From: Candidatus Latescibacterota bacterium | GTDB lineage: Bacteria; Krumholzibacteriota; Krumholzibacteriia; JACNKJ01 | Assembly (NCBI GenBank): GCA_020633725.1 | Contig: JACKDC010000003.1 | Span: 62,001-126,000, forward strand | Length of the DNA: 64,000 nucleotides | Reading direction: 5' to 3' | Part shown: piece after piece, positions 17,241 through 24,981 of the stretch | How positions within the stretch are numbered: the stretch's first letter is position 1 | Layout of the letters: each line of letters opens with the position of its first letter | Notes under the pieces: generated by a model | Seen by the model: the letters and a program-made list of their open reading frames with translations, nothing else | Database searches by the model: none | What the model was told of the DNA's origin: nothing | Made by a program: the position numbers and the translations under genes

Positions 17241-19283
17241 ATGTCGGGTTCGCGCGTCGAAAGAGTGCTCGGGGAGTTCCGTTCCCACGACTACCGGTAC
17301 ACCATCGTGCTGGCGCTTCTGATCGGCGTGCTGGGCGGCCTCGGCAATCTGGGCTTTCAGGCGCTCATCGACCTCTTCCGCCACATCTCCTGGGGCGGCG
17401 CCGACAACTTCACGACGCGCTTCGTGGCGGCGCCCGTCTGGCTGAAGCTCGGCGCGCCGACCCTGGCGGGCCTGATCGGCGGTCTCGTCATCTATTACTT
17501 CGCGCCGGAGGCCAAGGGGCACGGCGTGCCCGAGGTGATGAAGGCCGTGGCGCTCAAGGGCGGCGTGCTGCCGCGCAGCACCGTGCTGGGCAAGGCCGTG
17601 GCGAGCGCCATGTGCCTGGCGACGGGCGGCAGCGTCGGGCGAGAGGGTCCCATCGTGCAGATCGGCAGCGCGATGGGCTCGACCGTGGGGCGGCTGCTCA
17701 AGCTGAACACCCCGCGGATGCGCACGGTGGTGGCCTGCGGCGCGACGGCGGGCATCGCCGCCACCTTCAACGCCCCCATCGCTGGCGCGTTCTTCAGCGC
17801 GGAGGTCATCCTCGGCGACTTCGGCGTGGGCCAGTTCGCGCCCCTGGTGGCGTCGGCCGTGGTGGCGACGCTGGTCAGCCAGATCACCGCCGGCGGCAAC
17901 GACCCGGCCTTCCACCTGCCGGAGAACCTGACGCTCAACGACGGCCGCGAGCTCATCCTCTACGCCCTGCTCGGCCTGGCGGCGGCCCTGGTCGCCGTGG
18001 GCTTCATGAAGGCGCTGCACTGGGCCGAGGACTTCTTCGACGGCCTGCCCATCTGGCCCCCGCTGCGGGTGACGCTGGGTGGGCTGGGCGTCGGCCTGGT
18101 GGGCATGGTCGCGCCCGAGGTGCTGGGCAACGGCTACGGATCGATCACCGCGGTCATGCACGGGGAGCTGCTGCTGGGCACCATGGGCCTGCTGCTGCTG
18201 GTGAAGGTCCTCGCCACCAGCACGACCCTGGGCTCGGGCAACTCGGGCGGCATCTTCGCGCCCAGCCTCTTCATGGGCGTCATGATGGGCGGCTTCCTCG
18301 GCCGCATCTTCCACGCCTGGTTCCCGGCCTGGACCGCCGCCCCGGGCGCCTACGCGCTGGTGGGCATGGGCGCGGTGGTGGGCGCGGCGATCCACGCGCC
18401 GATCACGGCCATCATCATGATCTTCGAGATGACCCGCGACTACGCGCTGATCCTGCCGCTCATGCTCTCGGTGGTGATCGCGACGCTCTTCAGCCAGAAG
18501 CTCCAGCGCCACTCCATCTACACCTTCAAGCTGGCGCGGCAGGGCATCGACCTGCTGCGGGGCAAGGACTTCAACGTCCTGCGCCGGCTCAAGGTCGGCG
18601 ACGTGATGGACCGCCGCTACGACGCCATCGACCAGTGCACGCCGCTGATGGACGTCCTCGGCCACCTCGCCGCCAGCTCCCACCACGAGAGCCTGGTGCT
18701 CGACGGCGAAGGCCGCCTCACGGGCATCCTCACCGTGGACGAGGTGAAGCGCGCGCTGCCGCAGATCCAGCAGCTGGGCACCGTGCTCATCGCCCAGGAC
18801 ATGGCCCTGGACAGCCCGCCCACCCTGCGCAGCGACGACGACCTCGACTTCGCCATGCGCACCTTCGGCAAGCAGAACATCGAGGAGATCCCGGTGATGG
18901 ACCCCGAGGATCCCAGCCGCCCCATCGGGCTCCTCGTGCGGCACGACGTGATCAAGGCCTACAACCGCGCCGTGCTCGAGGACAACCTCGCCGAGAGCGC
19001 GTCCAGCCGCATCCAGGCCTCCATGGGCGGGCGGCGCGTCACCGAGACCCTGGGCGGCTACGTCCTCGAGGAGATCGAGGCGCCGGTGTCCATGCGCGGT
19101 CGCAGCCTGGGCGAGCTGGACTTCCGCGGTCAGACCCGCTGCCAGGTCCTGCTCCTGCGCCGCAAGGGCGGCGACGGCGACGGCGCCTTCGAGTTGCCGG
19201 CCCGGGACACGGTGCTGGGCGAGGGGGACAACCTGCTGGTCTTCGGCAAGAGCGGGGACGTCCAGCGGGTCCGCAATCTCTGA
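17241..19283 (+). CDS. CLC-family chloride channel/transporter with CBS pair and TrkA-C domain
   Basis: This is a 680-residue membrane protein. The CLC domain (about residues 15-430) has GHGVPEVM, GREGPIVQIG with the external gating Glu, and GSGNSGGIFAPSLFMG. At the position of the internal proton-pathway pair of E. coli ClC (IIEEM) this protein reads SAEVI, so the second Glu (Glu203 equivalent) is Val. Two CBS motifs follow (about 450-575), then a TrkA-C/RCK-C type domain (about 595-680: EIEAPVSMRGRSLGEL...GDNLLVFG) that commonly binds ligands such as nucleotides. The ATG at 17241 has GGAAGGA upstream. The Val replacement makes channel-like or uncoupled transport possible; this is inference. 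It is divergent from the arsR-like gene. Confidence 0.93.
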   Translation: MSGSRVERVLGEFRSHDYRYTIVLALLIGVLGGLGNLGFQALIDLFRHISWGGADNFTTRFVAAPVWLKLGAPTLAGLIGGLVIYYFAPEAKGHGVPEVMKAVALKGGVLPRSTVLGKAVASAMCLATGGSVGREGPIVQIGSAMGSTVGRLLKLNTPRMRTVVACGATAGIAATFNAPIAGAFFSAEVILGDFGVGQFAPLVASAVVATLVSQITAGGNDPAFHLPENLTLNDGRELILYALLGLAAALVAVGFMKALHWAEDFFDGLPIWPPLRVTLGGLGVGLVGMVAPEVLGNGYGSITAVMHGELLLGTMGLLLLVKVLATSTTLGSGNSGGIFAPSLFMGVMMGGFLGRIFHAWFPAWTAAPGAYALVGMGAVVGAAIHAPITAIIMIFEMTRDYALILPLMLSVVIATLFSQKLQRHSIYTFKLARQGIDLLRGKDFNVLRRLKVGDVMDRRYDAIDQCTPLMDVLGHLAASSHHESLVLDGEGRLTGILTVDEVKRALPQIQQLGTVLIAQDMALDSPPTLRSDDDLDFAMRTFGKQNIEEIPVMDPEDPSRPIGLLVRHDVIKAYNRAVLEDNLAESASSRIQASMGGRRVTETLGGYVLEEIEAPVSMRGRSLGELDFRGQTRCQVLLLRRKGGDGDGAFELPARDTVLGEGDNLLVFGKSGDVQRVRNL

Positions 19284-19350
19284 GGCCGTTCGGCTCACCC
19301 CCCTCCACGGCTAGGATTCTTCGGCGATTCGGCCGGCTCACCTGCGAATC

Positions 19351-19379
19351 TTGCATTCGGCAGTACCTTCTCCTATTCT
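19351..19379 (+). promoter_or_regulatory. Promoter for an apparently leaderless Lrp/AsnC gene
   Basis: TTGCAT (19351-19356), 17 bases, TATTCT (19374-19379). The expected transcription start, about 7 bases on, falls at the ATG at 19387. Confidence 0.6.
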
Positions 19380-19386
19380 GACGCCC

Positions 19387-19866
19387 ATGGAGACGGTCCG
19401 CATCGACGCCACCGACCGCAGGATCCTGGAGATCCTGCAAGGTGAGGGCAGGCTGCCCAACGCCCGCATCGCGGAGCGCGTGGGACTGAGCCCGCCCAGC
19501 GTGCTCGAACGCATCCGCAAGCTGGAGGAGAAGGGCGTCATCCGCGGCTACACGGCGCTGGTGGACGGCCGCCGGCTGGGCCTGCGCACGGAGGTCTACG
19601 TGGCCGTGGCGCTGAGCTTCCACCGGCAGGAGTGCATCGACGAGTTCCGCGAGGCGATCCTGAGCACCCCCCAGGTGCTCGAGTGCCATCACCTCACCGG
19701 CGAGGACGACTTCCTGCTCCGCGTGGTGGTCCCCGAGATCGAGGACTACGAGGACTTTCTCCTGCACACGCTCACGCGCATCGAGTGCGTGAGCAAGGTG
19801 AAGAGCGCCTTCGTGCTCTCCACCCTCAAGCGCGAGGCCCGGCTGCCCCTGCCGGAAAGCCCCTAG
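19387..19866 (+). CDS. Lrp/AsnC-family transcriptional regulator
   Basis: This is a 159-residue regulator. An N-terminal helix-turn-helix (DATDRRILEILQGEGRLPNARIAERVGLSPPSVLERIRKLEEKGVIRGYTA) is followed by the RAM ligand-binding domain (about 70-150) with the G-rich effector loop HHLTGEDDFLLRVVV. Family members form octamers and respond to amino acids. It stands 30 bases before the homoserine dehydrogenase gene, in the same direction, which suggests control of the aspartate pathway by a pathway amino acid. The ATG at 19387 is favoured because the promoter places the start of transcription there and no ribosome binding site is visible. A TTG-initiated extension from about 19351 is less likely. 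Confidence 0.92.
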   Translation: METVRIDATDRRILEILQGEGRLPNARIAERVGLSPPSVLERIRKLEEKGVIRGYTALVDGRRLGLRTEVYVAVALSFHRQECIDEFREAILSTPQVLECHHLTGEDDFLLRVVVPEIEDYEDFLLHTLTRIECVSKVKSAFVLSTLKREARLPLPESP

Positions 19867-19896
19867 CCGGGGACGTCACCCATCGGGAGGTTGTGG

Positions 19897-20934
19897 ATGC
19901 AGAGAATCGCCATGATCGGTTTCGGCAACGTGGGCCAGGGCCTGGCCGAGATCCTGCTGCGCAAGAAGGCCGAGCTGAAGCGGCAGCAGGGCTACAGCTT
20001 CGCGGTGGTGGCGGTGAGCGACGTCAAGCTGGGCTCGGTCTACCACCCGGACGGCCTGAACCTGCAGCGCCTGCTCGCGGCCCTGCGCGAGAAGGGCAGC
20101 CTCGAGGCCTACCGCGGCGCCGGTGTCGTCAAGGGCTGGGACGCGCTGCGCACCATCAAGGAGAGCAACGCCGACACCGTGGTGGAGCTGGCCTGGACCG
20201 ACCTCGCCACCGGCCAGCCGGCCATCAAGCACTGCGAGGCGGCGCTGAAGGCCGGCAAGCACGTGGTGACGAGCAACAAGGGCCCGGCGGCGCTCGCCTA
20301 CCCGAAGCTCTCCCGTCTCGCGGCGCGCCACGGGGCGCAGCTGCGCATCGAGGGCACGGTGATGAGCGGCACGCCCGTGCTCAACCTGGGCCTGCAGGAC
20401 CTGGCCGGCAACCGCTTCGAGGCGGTGGAGGGCATCCTGAACGGCACCACCAACTACATCCTCAGCGAGATGGAAGCGGGCGCCGACTACGCCGCCGCGC
20501 TGGCCAAGGCGCAGTCGCTGGGCTACGCCGAGGCCGATCCCACGGGCGACGTGGAGGGCATCGACGCCGCGGGCAAGGTGGCCATCCTGGCCAACCTGCT
20601 CATGGGTGGCGCGCTCACCCCGGCGGACGTGAAGCGCAAGGGCATCACCAAGATCACCGCCGCCGACGTGGCCAAGGCCAAGGCCGACGGCAAGCGCTGG
20701 AAGCTGATCGGCAGCGTGAAGCGCAGCGCGAGCGGCGGCCTCGACGCCCGCGTGCAGCCCGTGGCCCTGCCGCTGAGCGATCCCCTGGCCGCGGTGATGG
20801 GCCCCACCAACGCCGTCTCCTTCACCACCGACCTGCTGGGCAAGGTCACCATGGTCGGCCCGGGCGCCGGCCGCGTGGAGACCGGATTCGCCATCCTGAG
20901 CGACCTGCTCGCCATCGATCGGAGCCGCGCATGA
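19897..20934 (+). CDS. hom: Homoserine dehydrogenase
   Basis: This 345-residue enzyme reduces aspartate semialdehyde to homoserine with NAD(P)H, the branch to threonine and methionine. The N-terminal Rossmann motif is MIGFGNVGQGLAEIL; the catalytic core contains VVTSNKGPAA, VMSGTPVLNL and the diagnostic GILNGTTNYIL...EADPTGDVEGIDAAGK. It lacks the C-terminal ACT domain of many bacterial homologues, as archaeal-like short forms do, so simple feedback inhibition by threonine may be absent. The ATG has GGGAGG 6 bases upstream. Its TGA overlaps the ATG of the next gene (ATGA). Confidence 0.94.
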   Translation: MQRIAMIGFGNVGQGLAEILLRKKAELKRQQGYSFAVVAVSDVKLGSVYHPDGLNLQRLLAALREKGSLEAYRGAGVVKGWDALRTIKESNADTVVELAWTDLATGQPAIKHCEAALKAGKHVVTSNKGPAALAYPKLSRLAARHGAQLRIEGTVMSGTPVLNLGLQDLAGNRFEAVEGILNGTTNYILSEMEAGADYAAALAKAQSLGYAEADPTGDVEGIDAAGKVAILANLLMGGALTPADVKRKGITKITAADVAKAKADGKRWKLIGSVKRSASGGLDARVQPVALPLSDPLAAVMGPTNAVSFTTDLLGKVTMVGPGAGRVETGFAILSDLLAIDRSRA

Positions 20935-21950
20935 AGCAGTACACCTTTGGCGTCGTGGGAGCCCTGGGCAACGTGGGCACCGAGATGCGGAACATCCTGG
21001 AGACCAGCGAGCTGCCCATCGGCAAGCTCGTGCTGATGGACATCCCCGCCAACGCGGGCAAGACGGTCACCTGGCGCGGCCAGCCGCTGACCGTGGTCGC
21101 CGCGGAGCCGGACGCCTTCGCCGGCGTGGACATCGCCCTCTTCAGCGCGGGCGAGGCGGCGGCCAAGGCGCTGGCGCCCGAGGCCGTGAAGCGTGGCTGC
21201 ATCTGCATCGACAACAGCACCGCCTTCCGCATGGACCCGGAGCACCCGCTGGTCATCCCCGAGGTGAACCCCCGGGCGCTCGACGCCCACCGCGGCATCG
21301 TAGCCAACCCGAACTGCTCCACCATCCAGATGCTCGTGGCGCTCAAGCCGCTGCACGCGGCCTACGGCATCCGCCGCGTCGTGGTGAGCACCTACCAGGC
21401 GGTGAGCGGCACGGGGCAGGCGGCCGTCGAGGAGCTGCACAACCAGGTGCGCGCCTTCGCGGCGGGCGAGCCGGCGCCGGTGGCCGTCTACCCGCACCAG
21501 ATCGCGTTCAACGCCCTGCCCCACATCGACTCCTTCACCGAGAACGGGTACACGAAGGAGGAGATGAAGATGATCAACGAGACCGCGAAGATCCTCGACC
21601 CGGCGATCAAGGTGACGGCCACCACCGTCCGCATGCCGGTGGTCAACGGGCACAGCGAGAGCCTCAACGTGGAGTTCGCAAAGCCCTACGAGCTGTCGGA
21701 GCTGCGCAGCCTCCTGGAAAGGGCGCCGGGGGTGGTCGTGGAGGACGACCCCGCGGCCAACGTCTACCCGCTCGCCCTGCGCGCCAGCGGCAAGGACCCC
21801 GTCTACGTGGGGCGCCTGCGCCGGGACTTCAGCGTGGAGAACGGCCTGAACTTCTGGTGCGTCTCGGACAACCTCCGCAAGGGGGCGGCGCTGAACACCG
21901 TCCAGATCGCCGGCGAGCTGATCGCCCGCGACCTGGTGCGGATCCCCTAG
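20931..21950 (+). CDS. asd: Aspartate-semialdehyde dehydrogenase
   Basis: This 339-residue enzyme converts aspartyl phosphate to aspartate semialdehyde with NADPH. It has GALGNVGTEMRNIL (nucleotide loop), FSAGEAAAK, IDNSTAFRM, IPEVNP, and the catalytic Cys in VANPNCSTIQM, followed by VVSTYQAVSGTGQAAVEEL and the catalytic His/Arg region VVNGHSESLNVEF. Length and motifs match the bacterial type. It is translationally coupled to homoserine dehydrogenase by a 4-base overlap and followed 7 bases later by aspartate kinase, so three consecutive steps are in one operon. Confidence 0.96.
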   Translation: MKQYTFGVVGALGNVGTEMRNILETSELPIGKLVLMDIPANAGKTVTWRGQPLTVVAAEPDAFAGVDIALFSAGEAAAKALAPEAVKRGCICIDNSTAFRMDPEHPLVIPEVNPRALDAHRGIVANPNCSTIQMLVALKPLHAAYGIRRVVVSTYQAVSGTGQAAVEELHNQVRAFAAGEPAPVAVYPHQIAFNALPHIDSFTENGYTKEEMKMINETAKILDPAIKVTATTVRMPVVNGHSESLNVEFAKPYELSELRSLLERAPGVVVEDDPAANVYPLALRASGKDPVYVGRLRRDFSVENGLNFWCVSDNLRKGAALNTVQIAGELIARDLVRIP

Positions 21951-21957
21951 GAGCGGC

Positions 21958-22938
21958 ATGGCCGGGACGCGGCTGCTCAAGTTCGGCGGCACCAGCGTGC
22001 GGGACGACGCCGCCCGCCGCGCCGCCGTCGCCAAGGTGCGCGCCCGCGCGGCGGCCGGCCACCGCGTCGCCGTGGTGGTGAGCGCCATGGGCCGCGCCGG
22101 CGAGCCCTACGCCACCGACACGCTGATCGGCCTGCTGACGGCCCTCGGCGAGCCCGTCGCCCCCCGCGAACTGGACCTGGCCATGAGCGCGGGCGAGCTG
22201 CTGTCGGCCGCGCTCTTCGCCCACCTCCTCAGCCGTGAGGGACTCCCCGCCGAGGCCTTCACCGGCCAGCAGGCGGGCGTGCTCACCGACGGCCACGCCG
22301 GCGCGGCGGAGATCCTCGACGTGCGGCCGGCGCGCATCGAGGCCTGCCTCGCGGCGGGGCGCGTGGCGGTGGTGGCCGGCTTCCAGGGCGCGGACGCGTC
22401 GGGCGAGATCCGCACCCTCGGCCGCGGGGGCAGCGACACCAGCGCCGTGGCCCTGGGCGCGGCGCTGGGCGCCGACGAGGTGGAGATCTTCACCGACGTC
22501 CCCGGCGTCGCCACCTGCGACCCGCGCCGCGTCCCCGAGGCGCGCTTCCTCGCGGAGCTCGCCGCGCCGGTGATGCTGGCCATGGCCGAGGAGGGCAGCA
22601 AGGTCCTCCACCCGCGGGCCGTGCGGGCGAGCCAGCCCACGTCCACCGCGCTGCGGGTGCTGAGCACCTTCGACGACACGCCCGGCACCCTCGTCCACCA
22701 CCGGCCGCTGGCGGGCGACGCACGTCCCGTGGCCCTGGCCCACAGCGAGGCGGCGTCCACGGTGTCGCTGATCCACGGCGGTCCGCTTGCCGCGCCCGTC
22801 GCGCTCGCGCTGCCCGGCGCCGAGGCGCTGACGTCGACCGCGGGGCCGGTGGGGGTCCAGCGCTGGCGGGTCCCCGAGGGCGCGCTGGACGCGGCCCTCC
22901 GGGTCCTCCACCGGGAGCTGGCTCTGCCCTCCGGCTAG
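21958..22938 (+). CDS. Aspartate kinase, short form
   Basis: This is a 326-residue amino-acid kinase. LLKFGGTSVRD is the ATP/aspartate-binding start, VVSAMGRAGEPYATDTLI, and then GFQGAD..GEIRTLGRGGSDTSAVALGAAL, EIFTDVPGVATCDPRRV and KVLHPRAV are the standard aspartate kinase motifs. It phosphorylates aspartate, the first step to Lys, Met and Thr. Aspartate kinases usually have 400-460 residues with two ACT domains; only about 75 residues follow the catalytic domain here, so the regulatory part is much reduced and feedback control is probably altered. It is last in the operon with asd and hom. A T6 run at 22956-22961 just downstream may mark the transcript end. Confidence 0.9.
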   Translation: MAGTRLLKFGGTSVRDDAARRAAVAKVRARAAAGHRVAVVVSAMGRAGEPYATDTLIGLLTALGEPVAPRELDLAMSAGELLSAALFAHLLSREGLPAEAFTGQQAGVLTDGHAGAAEILDVRPARIEACLAAGRVAVVAGFQGADASGEIRTLGRGGSDTSAVALGAALGADEVEIFTDVPGVATCDPRRVPEARFLAELAAPVMLAMAEEGSKVLHPRAVRASQPTSTALRVLSTFDDTPGTLVHHRPLAGDARPVALAHSEAASTVSLIHGGPLAAPVALALPGAEALTSTAGPVGVQRWRVPEGALDAALRVLHRELALPSG

Positions 22939-22983
22939 GCCGTGCGCCGCCTCACTTTTTTGAGGCCCGGTGACGATTCCATC

Positions 22984-23012
22984 TTGCGTCTAGGGTTCCA
23001 CGGAGCGATAGT
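22984..23012 (+). promoter_or_regulatory. Possible promoter of the Lys-rich peptide gene
   Basis: TTGCGT (22984-22989), a 17-base spacer and GATAGT (23007-23012) lie 67 bases before the small ORF. The match is moderate only. Confidence 0.4.
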
Positions 23013-23078
23013 GCGCGCGTTCGAACGCACCGGGGGAGTCCCGGCGTTCCTCTTCCCTCTACGCGGAGAGATTGCCAA

Positions 23079-23138
23079 ATGGCTGGCAAGAAGAGCACCC
23101 CGAAGAAGTCGACCAAGTCGACCACCAAGAAGAAGTAA
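23079..23138 (+). CDS. 19-residue lysine-rich peptide
   Basis: This tiny ORF encodes MAGKKSTPKKSTKSTTKKK: 9 Lys, the rest Ser, Thr, Pro, Gly and Ala, with no hydrophobic segment. It has GGAGAG 8 bases before the ATG, a possible promoter upstream and a strong intrinsic terminator 40 bases after the stop, so it looks like an independent gene and not chance. The composition resembles the tails of histone H1-like and other nucleic-acid-binding proteins, or a short ribosome-associated peptide; no family can be assigned. It lies between the aspartate kinase gene and the convergent secreted-protein gene. Confidence 0.6.
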   Translation: MAGKKSTPKKSTKSTTKKK

Positions 23139-23177
23139 CTTCGCGTGGCCGCTTGTCGGCCATCGAAGCGGTTAAGA

Positions 23178-23209
23178 GGGGAGGGACTGGTGCCCTCCCT
23201 GTTTCGTTT
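23178..23209 (+). terminator. Intrinsic terminator after the Lys-rich peptide
   Basis: The stem GGGAGGG (23179-23185) pairs with CCCTCCC (23193-23199) across ACTGGTG, followed by the T-rich TGTTTCGTTT. Confidence 0.8.
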
Positions 23210-23219
23210 CAGGGGGGTG

Positions 23220-23726
23220 CTAGCGGACGGCGACGACCTGCGCGTGCGTGCTGTCTAGAGCACAGGCAACGCAGCGTATCGCCCACTCCCGGAGCTCAGC
23301 TTCGATACCGGTTTGGGGAGTATCCAGCGGGTACTGGCGGCTCGCCAGGGTGGAATCATCGCCTGTGTGGAAGTCGAACACCGCGGTCTCGCCACCATCC
23401 TGCCGAGTGATTCTGACCTCGAGCCGCCCGCGGACTGACCAGCCATGCGTGCGCTCGCGGTCGCGGATGCTCAAACCTCGTTGCATCCGAGGGGCGAACT
23501 TCCGCTCCTTTCCCTCCACGATCGAGTAGCTGCCGCTGACTTGCAGGAACCAGGCCGCGACACTCAGCGGCGCGTGCTCCCAAGGAGGGGGCAACGGCAG
23601 ATCCTCGCCCGGGAGGATCATTGGCTTGATCGCGTCCCACGAGAAGGAGACTCCCCAGTCCTCCTGCGCGGTGGCCGCACCTGCCAGCAGACTCAGGGTC
23701 AACGTCAGCATCGCGATTCGCCCCAT
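23220..23726 (-). CDS. Secreted protein of unknown function
   Basis: This is a 168-residue protein with a clean signal peptide (MGRIAMLTLTLSLLAGAATA). I do not recognise the mature part. It has a Trp-rich start (EDWGVSFSWDAIKPM), a central segment with alternating hydrophobic residues (WSVRGRLEVRITRQDGGETAVFDFHTGDDS) that suggests beta strands, and two Cys near the C-terminus (IRCVACALD). The ATG at 23726 has GGAAG upstream and starts the signal peptide directly. It lies 16 bases after the HD-domain gene on the same strand, so co-transcription is likely. It converges with the Lys-rich peptide gene. Confidence 0.7.
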   Translation of the reverse strand: MGRIAMLTLTLSLLAGAATAQEDWGVSFSWDAIKPMILPGEDLPLPPPWEHAPLSVAAWFLQVSGSYSIVEGKERKFAPRMQRGLSIRDRERTHGWSVRGRLEVRITRQDGGETAVFDFHTGDDSTLASRQYPLDTPQTGIEAELREWAIRCVACALDSTHAQVVAVR

Positions 23727-23742
23727 CGCGTCTTCCTTCCCG

Positions 23743-24954
23743 CTACAGCCCCAGCCAGGTCTCCGTGACGGCGCGCGCGCGATCGCGGTTCTCGGGATCG
23801 GTGTAGACGGCAAAGACCGTGTGGCTGGACTCCTTCTCCGCCAGCGCGCGCGCCAGGGTGGACAGCTCGTAGAGGTCCACGCGCTCGCCGTTCTTCCGCA
23901 GCACCGACAGCTCCACGCGCTTGAGGCGCGGCTCGCTGAAGGCGAGGACGTCCACCGGCATGTCCACCAGCAGCGCGCCCGGCCCGAAGCCGCAGCGCTC
24001 CGTCAGCAGCGCCTCCACCTCCTGCCGCCCCTGCGCGCCCACGGTCTCGGTCAGCGCGGCGCGCAGCTGCGCCTCGCCGCGGCTGGCCACGCTGAAGGCG
24101 GTCTTGTAGAGGTCGCGGTACTGGATCTTGTCGATGAGCTCGGCGCTCACCCCGCCGGCGACGCGCAGGCGGGCGAGCAGCTCGCCGTCGGTCATCTCGT
24201 ACCAGCCCTCGATGCTGCTCACGGCCAGCTCCATGGCGCGCAGCAGCATGGTCTCGGCGATGCGCCCGGTCCGGTGGGCGTAGACGGCCGAGTACATGTG
24301 GTCGCGGGCGACCAGCATCTCCTCGATGGCGTCGATCCCCTTCTCCAGCAGGATCAGCCCGCCTATCCCCCGATCGGGCTTGAGCGTGTGCAGGATGCGG
24401 TAGAGGTCGATGTTCCCGTGCGCGATGCCGGTGAAGTAGCTGTCGCGGAGCAGGTAGTCGAGCTGGTCGGCGTCGATCGGCCCGTGGATCACGTGCTGGA
24501 GGATGGGATCGGGGTGGTCCCCCGTCACCAGGTCCCCCACCTCCTCCGGGTCCAGGCCGTAGCGGCGGAGCATCTCCGGGATCCAGCCCGCCCGCGGGAA
24601 GGTGTAGCGCGCCTGTCCGGTGATGAGGTTCCGCGTCAGCTCCATGTGGTCCTCGGGCAGGAGCGACTCGAGGGCGTGGCTGAAGGGCGTGTGGCCGACG
24701 TCGTGCAGCATGCCCGCCGCCTGGACCATCCACTTCTGCTCGGGCAGCAGGTCCAGCGTGTCGGCCATGAGGCCCGCCACGTGGCTGACGCCGATCACGT
24801 GGCAGGCGCGCGTGTGCGCCCCGCCCGGGTAGCTCAGGAAGCTCAGGCCGAGCTGCTTGATCCACTGCAGACGCTGCAGCTCGGGCAGCTCGAGCAGCGA
24901 GCTCTGCAGCTCGTTCAGCTCGATAAAGCCGTGGATGGGATCGTTGACGAACAT
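23743..24954 (-). CDS. HD-domain phosphohydrolase
   Basis: This is a 403-residue HD-superfamily metal-dependent phosphohydrolase. It begins with NDPIHGFIELN, which is typical of the YwfO/SAMHD1-like group, then has HTRACHVIGV, the HD motif AAGMLHDVGHTPFSHALE, and a later Asp in PIDADQLDYLLRDSYFTG; together these make the H...HD...D metal site. Family members hydrolyse (d)NTPs. It is cytoplasmic, with no membrane segment. It lies 27 bases after glnA on the same strand. The exact substrate is not readable from sequence. Confidence 0.9.
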   Translation of the reverse strand: MFVNDPIHGFIELNELQSSLLELPELQRLQWIKQLGLSFLSYPGGAHTRACHVIGVSHVAGLMADTLDLLPEQKWMVQAAGMLHDVGHTPFSHALESLLPEDHMELTRNLITGQARYTFPRAGWIPEMLRRYGLDPEEVGDLVTGDHPDPILQHVIHGPIDADQLDYLLRDSYFTGIAHGNIDLYRILHTLKPDRGIGGLILLEKGIDAIEEMLVARDHMYSAVYAHRTGRIAETMLLRAMELAVSSIEGWYEMTDGELLARLRVAGGVSAELIDKIQYRDLYKTAFSVASRGEAQLRAALTETVGAQGRQEVEALLTERCGFGPGALLVDMPVDVLAFSEPRLKRVELSVLRKNGERVDLYELSTLARALAEKESSHTVFAVYTDPENRDRARAVTETWLGL

Positions 24955-24981
24955 GCCGCTCGCTTCCCGGCGCCCGCGCGC

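Noticed and set aside
22949..22966. Hairpin GCCTCA/TGAGGC after the aspartate kinase gene as a terminator
   Set aside because: The T-run lies in the loop and not after the stem, so it is not a standard terminator.
22942..23175. 77-residue frame across the Lys-rich peptide
   Set aside because: It covers the promoter and terminator region in another frame and has no ribosome binding site; the 19-residue ORF fits the signals better.
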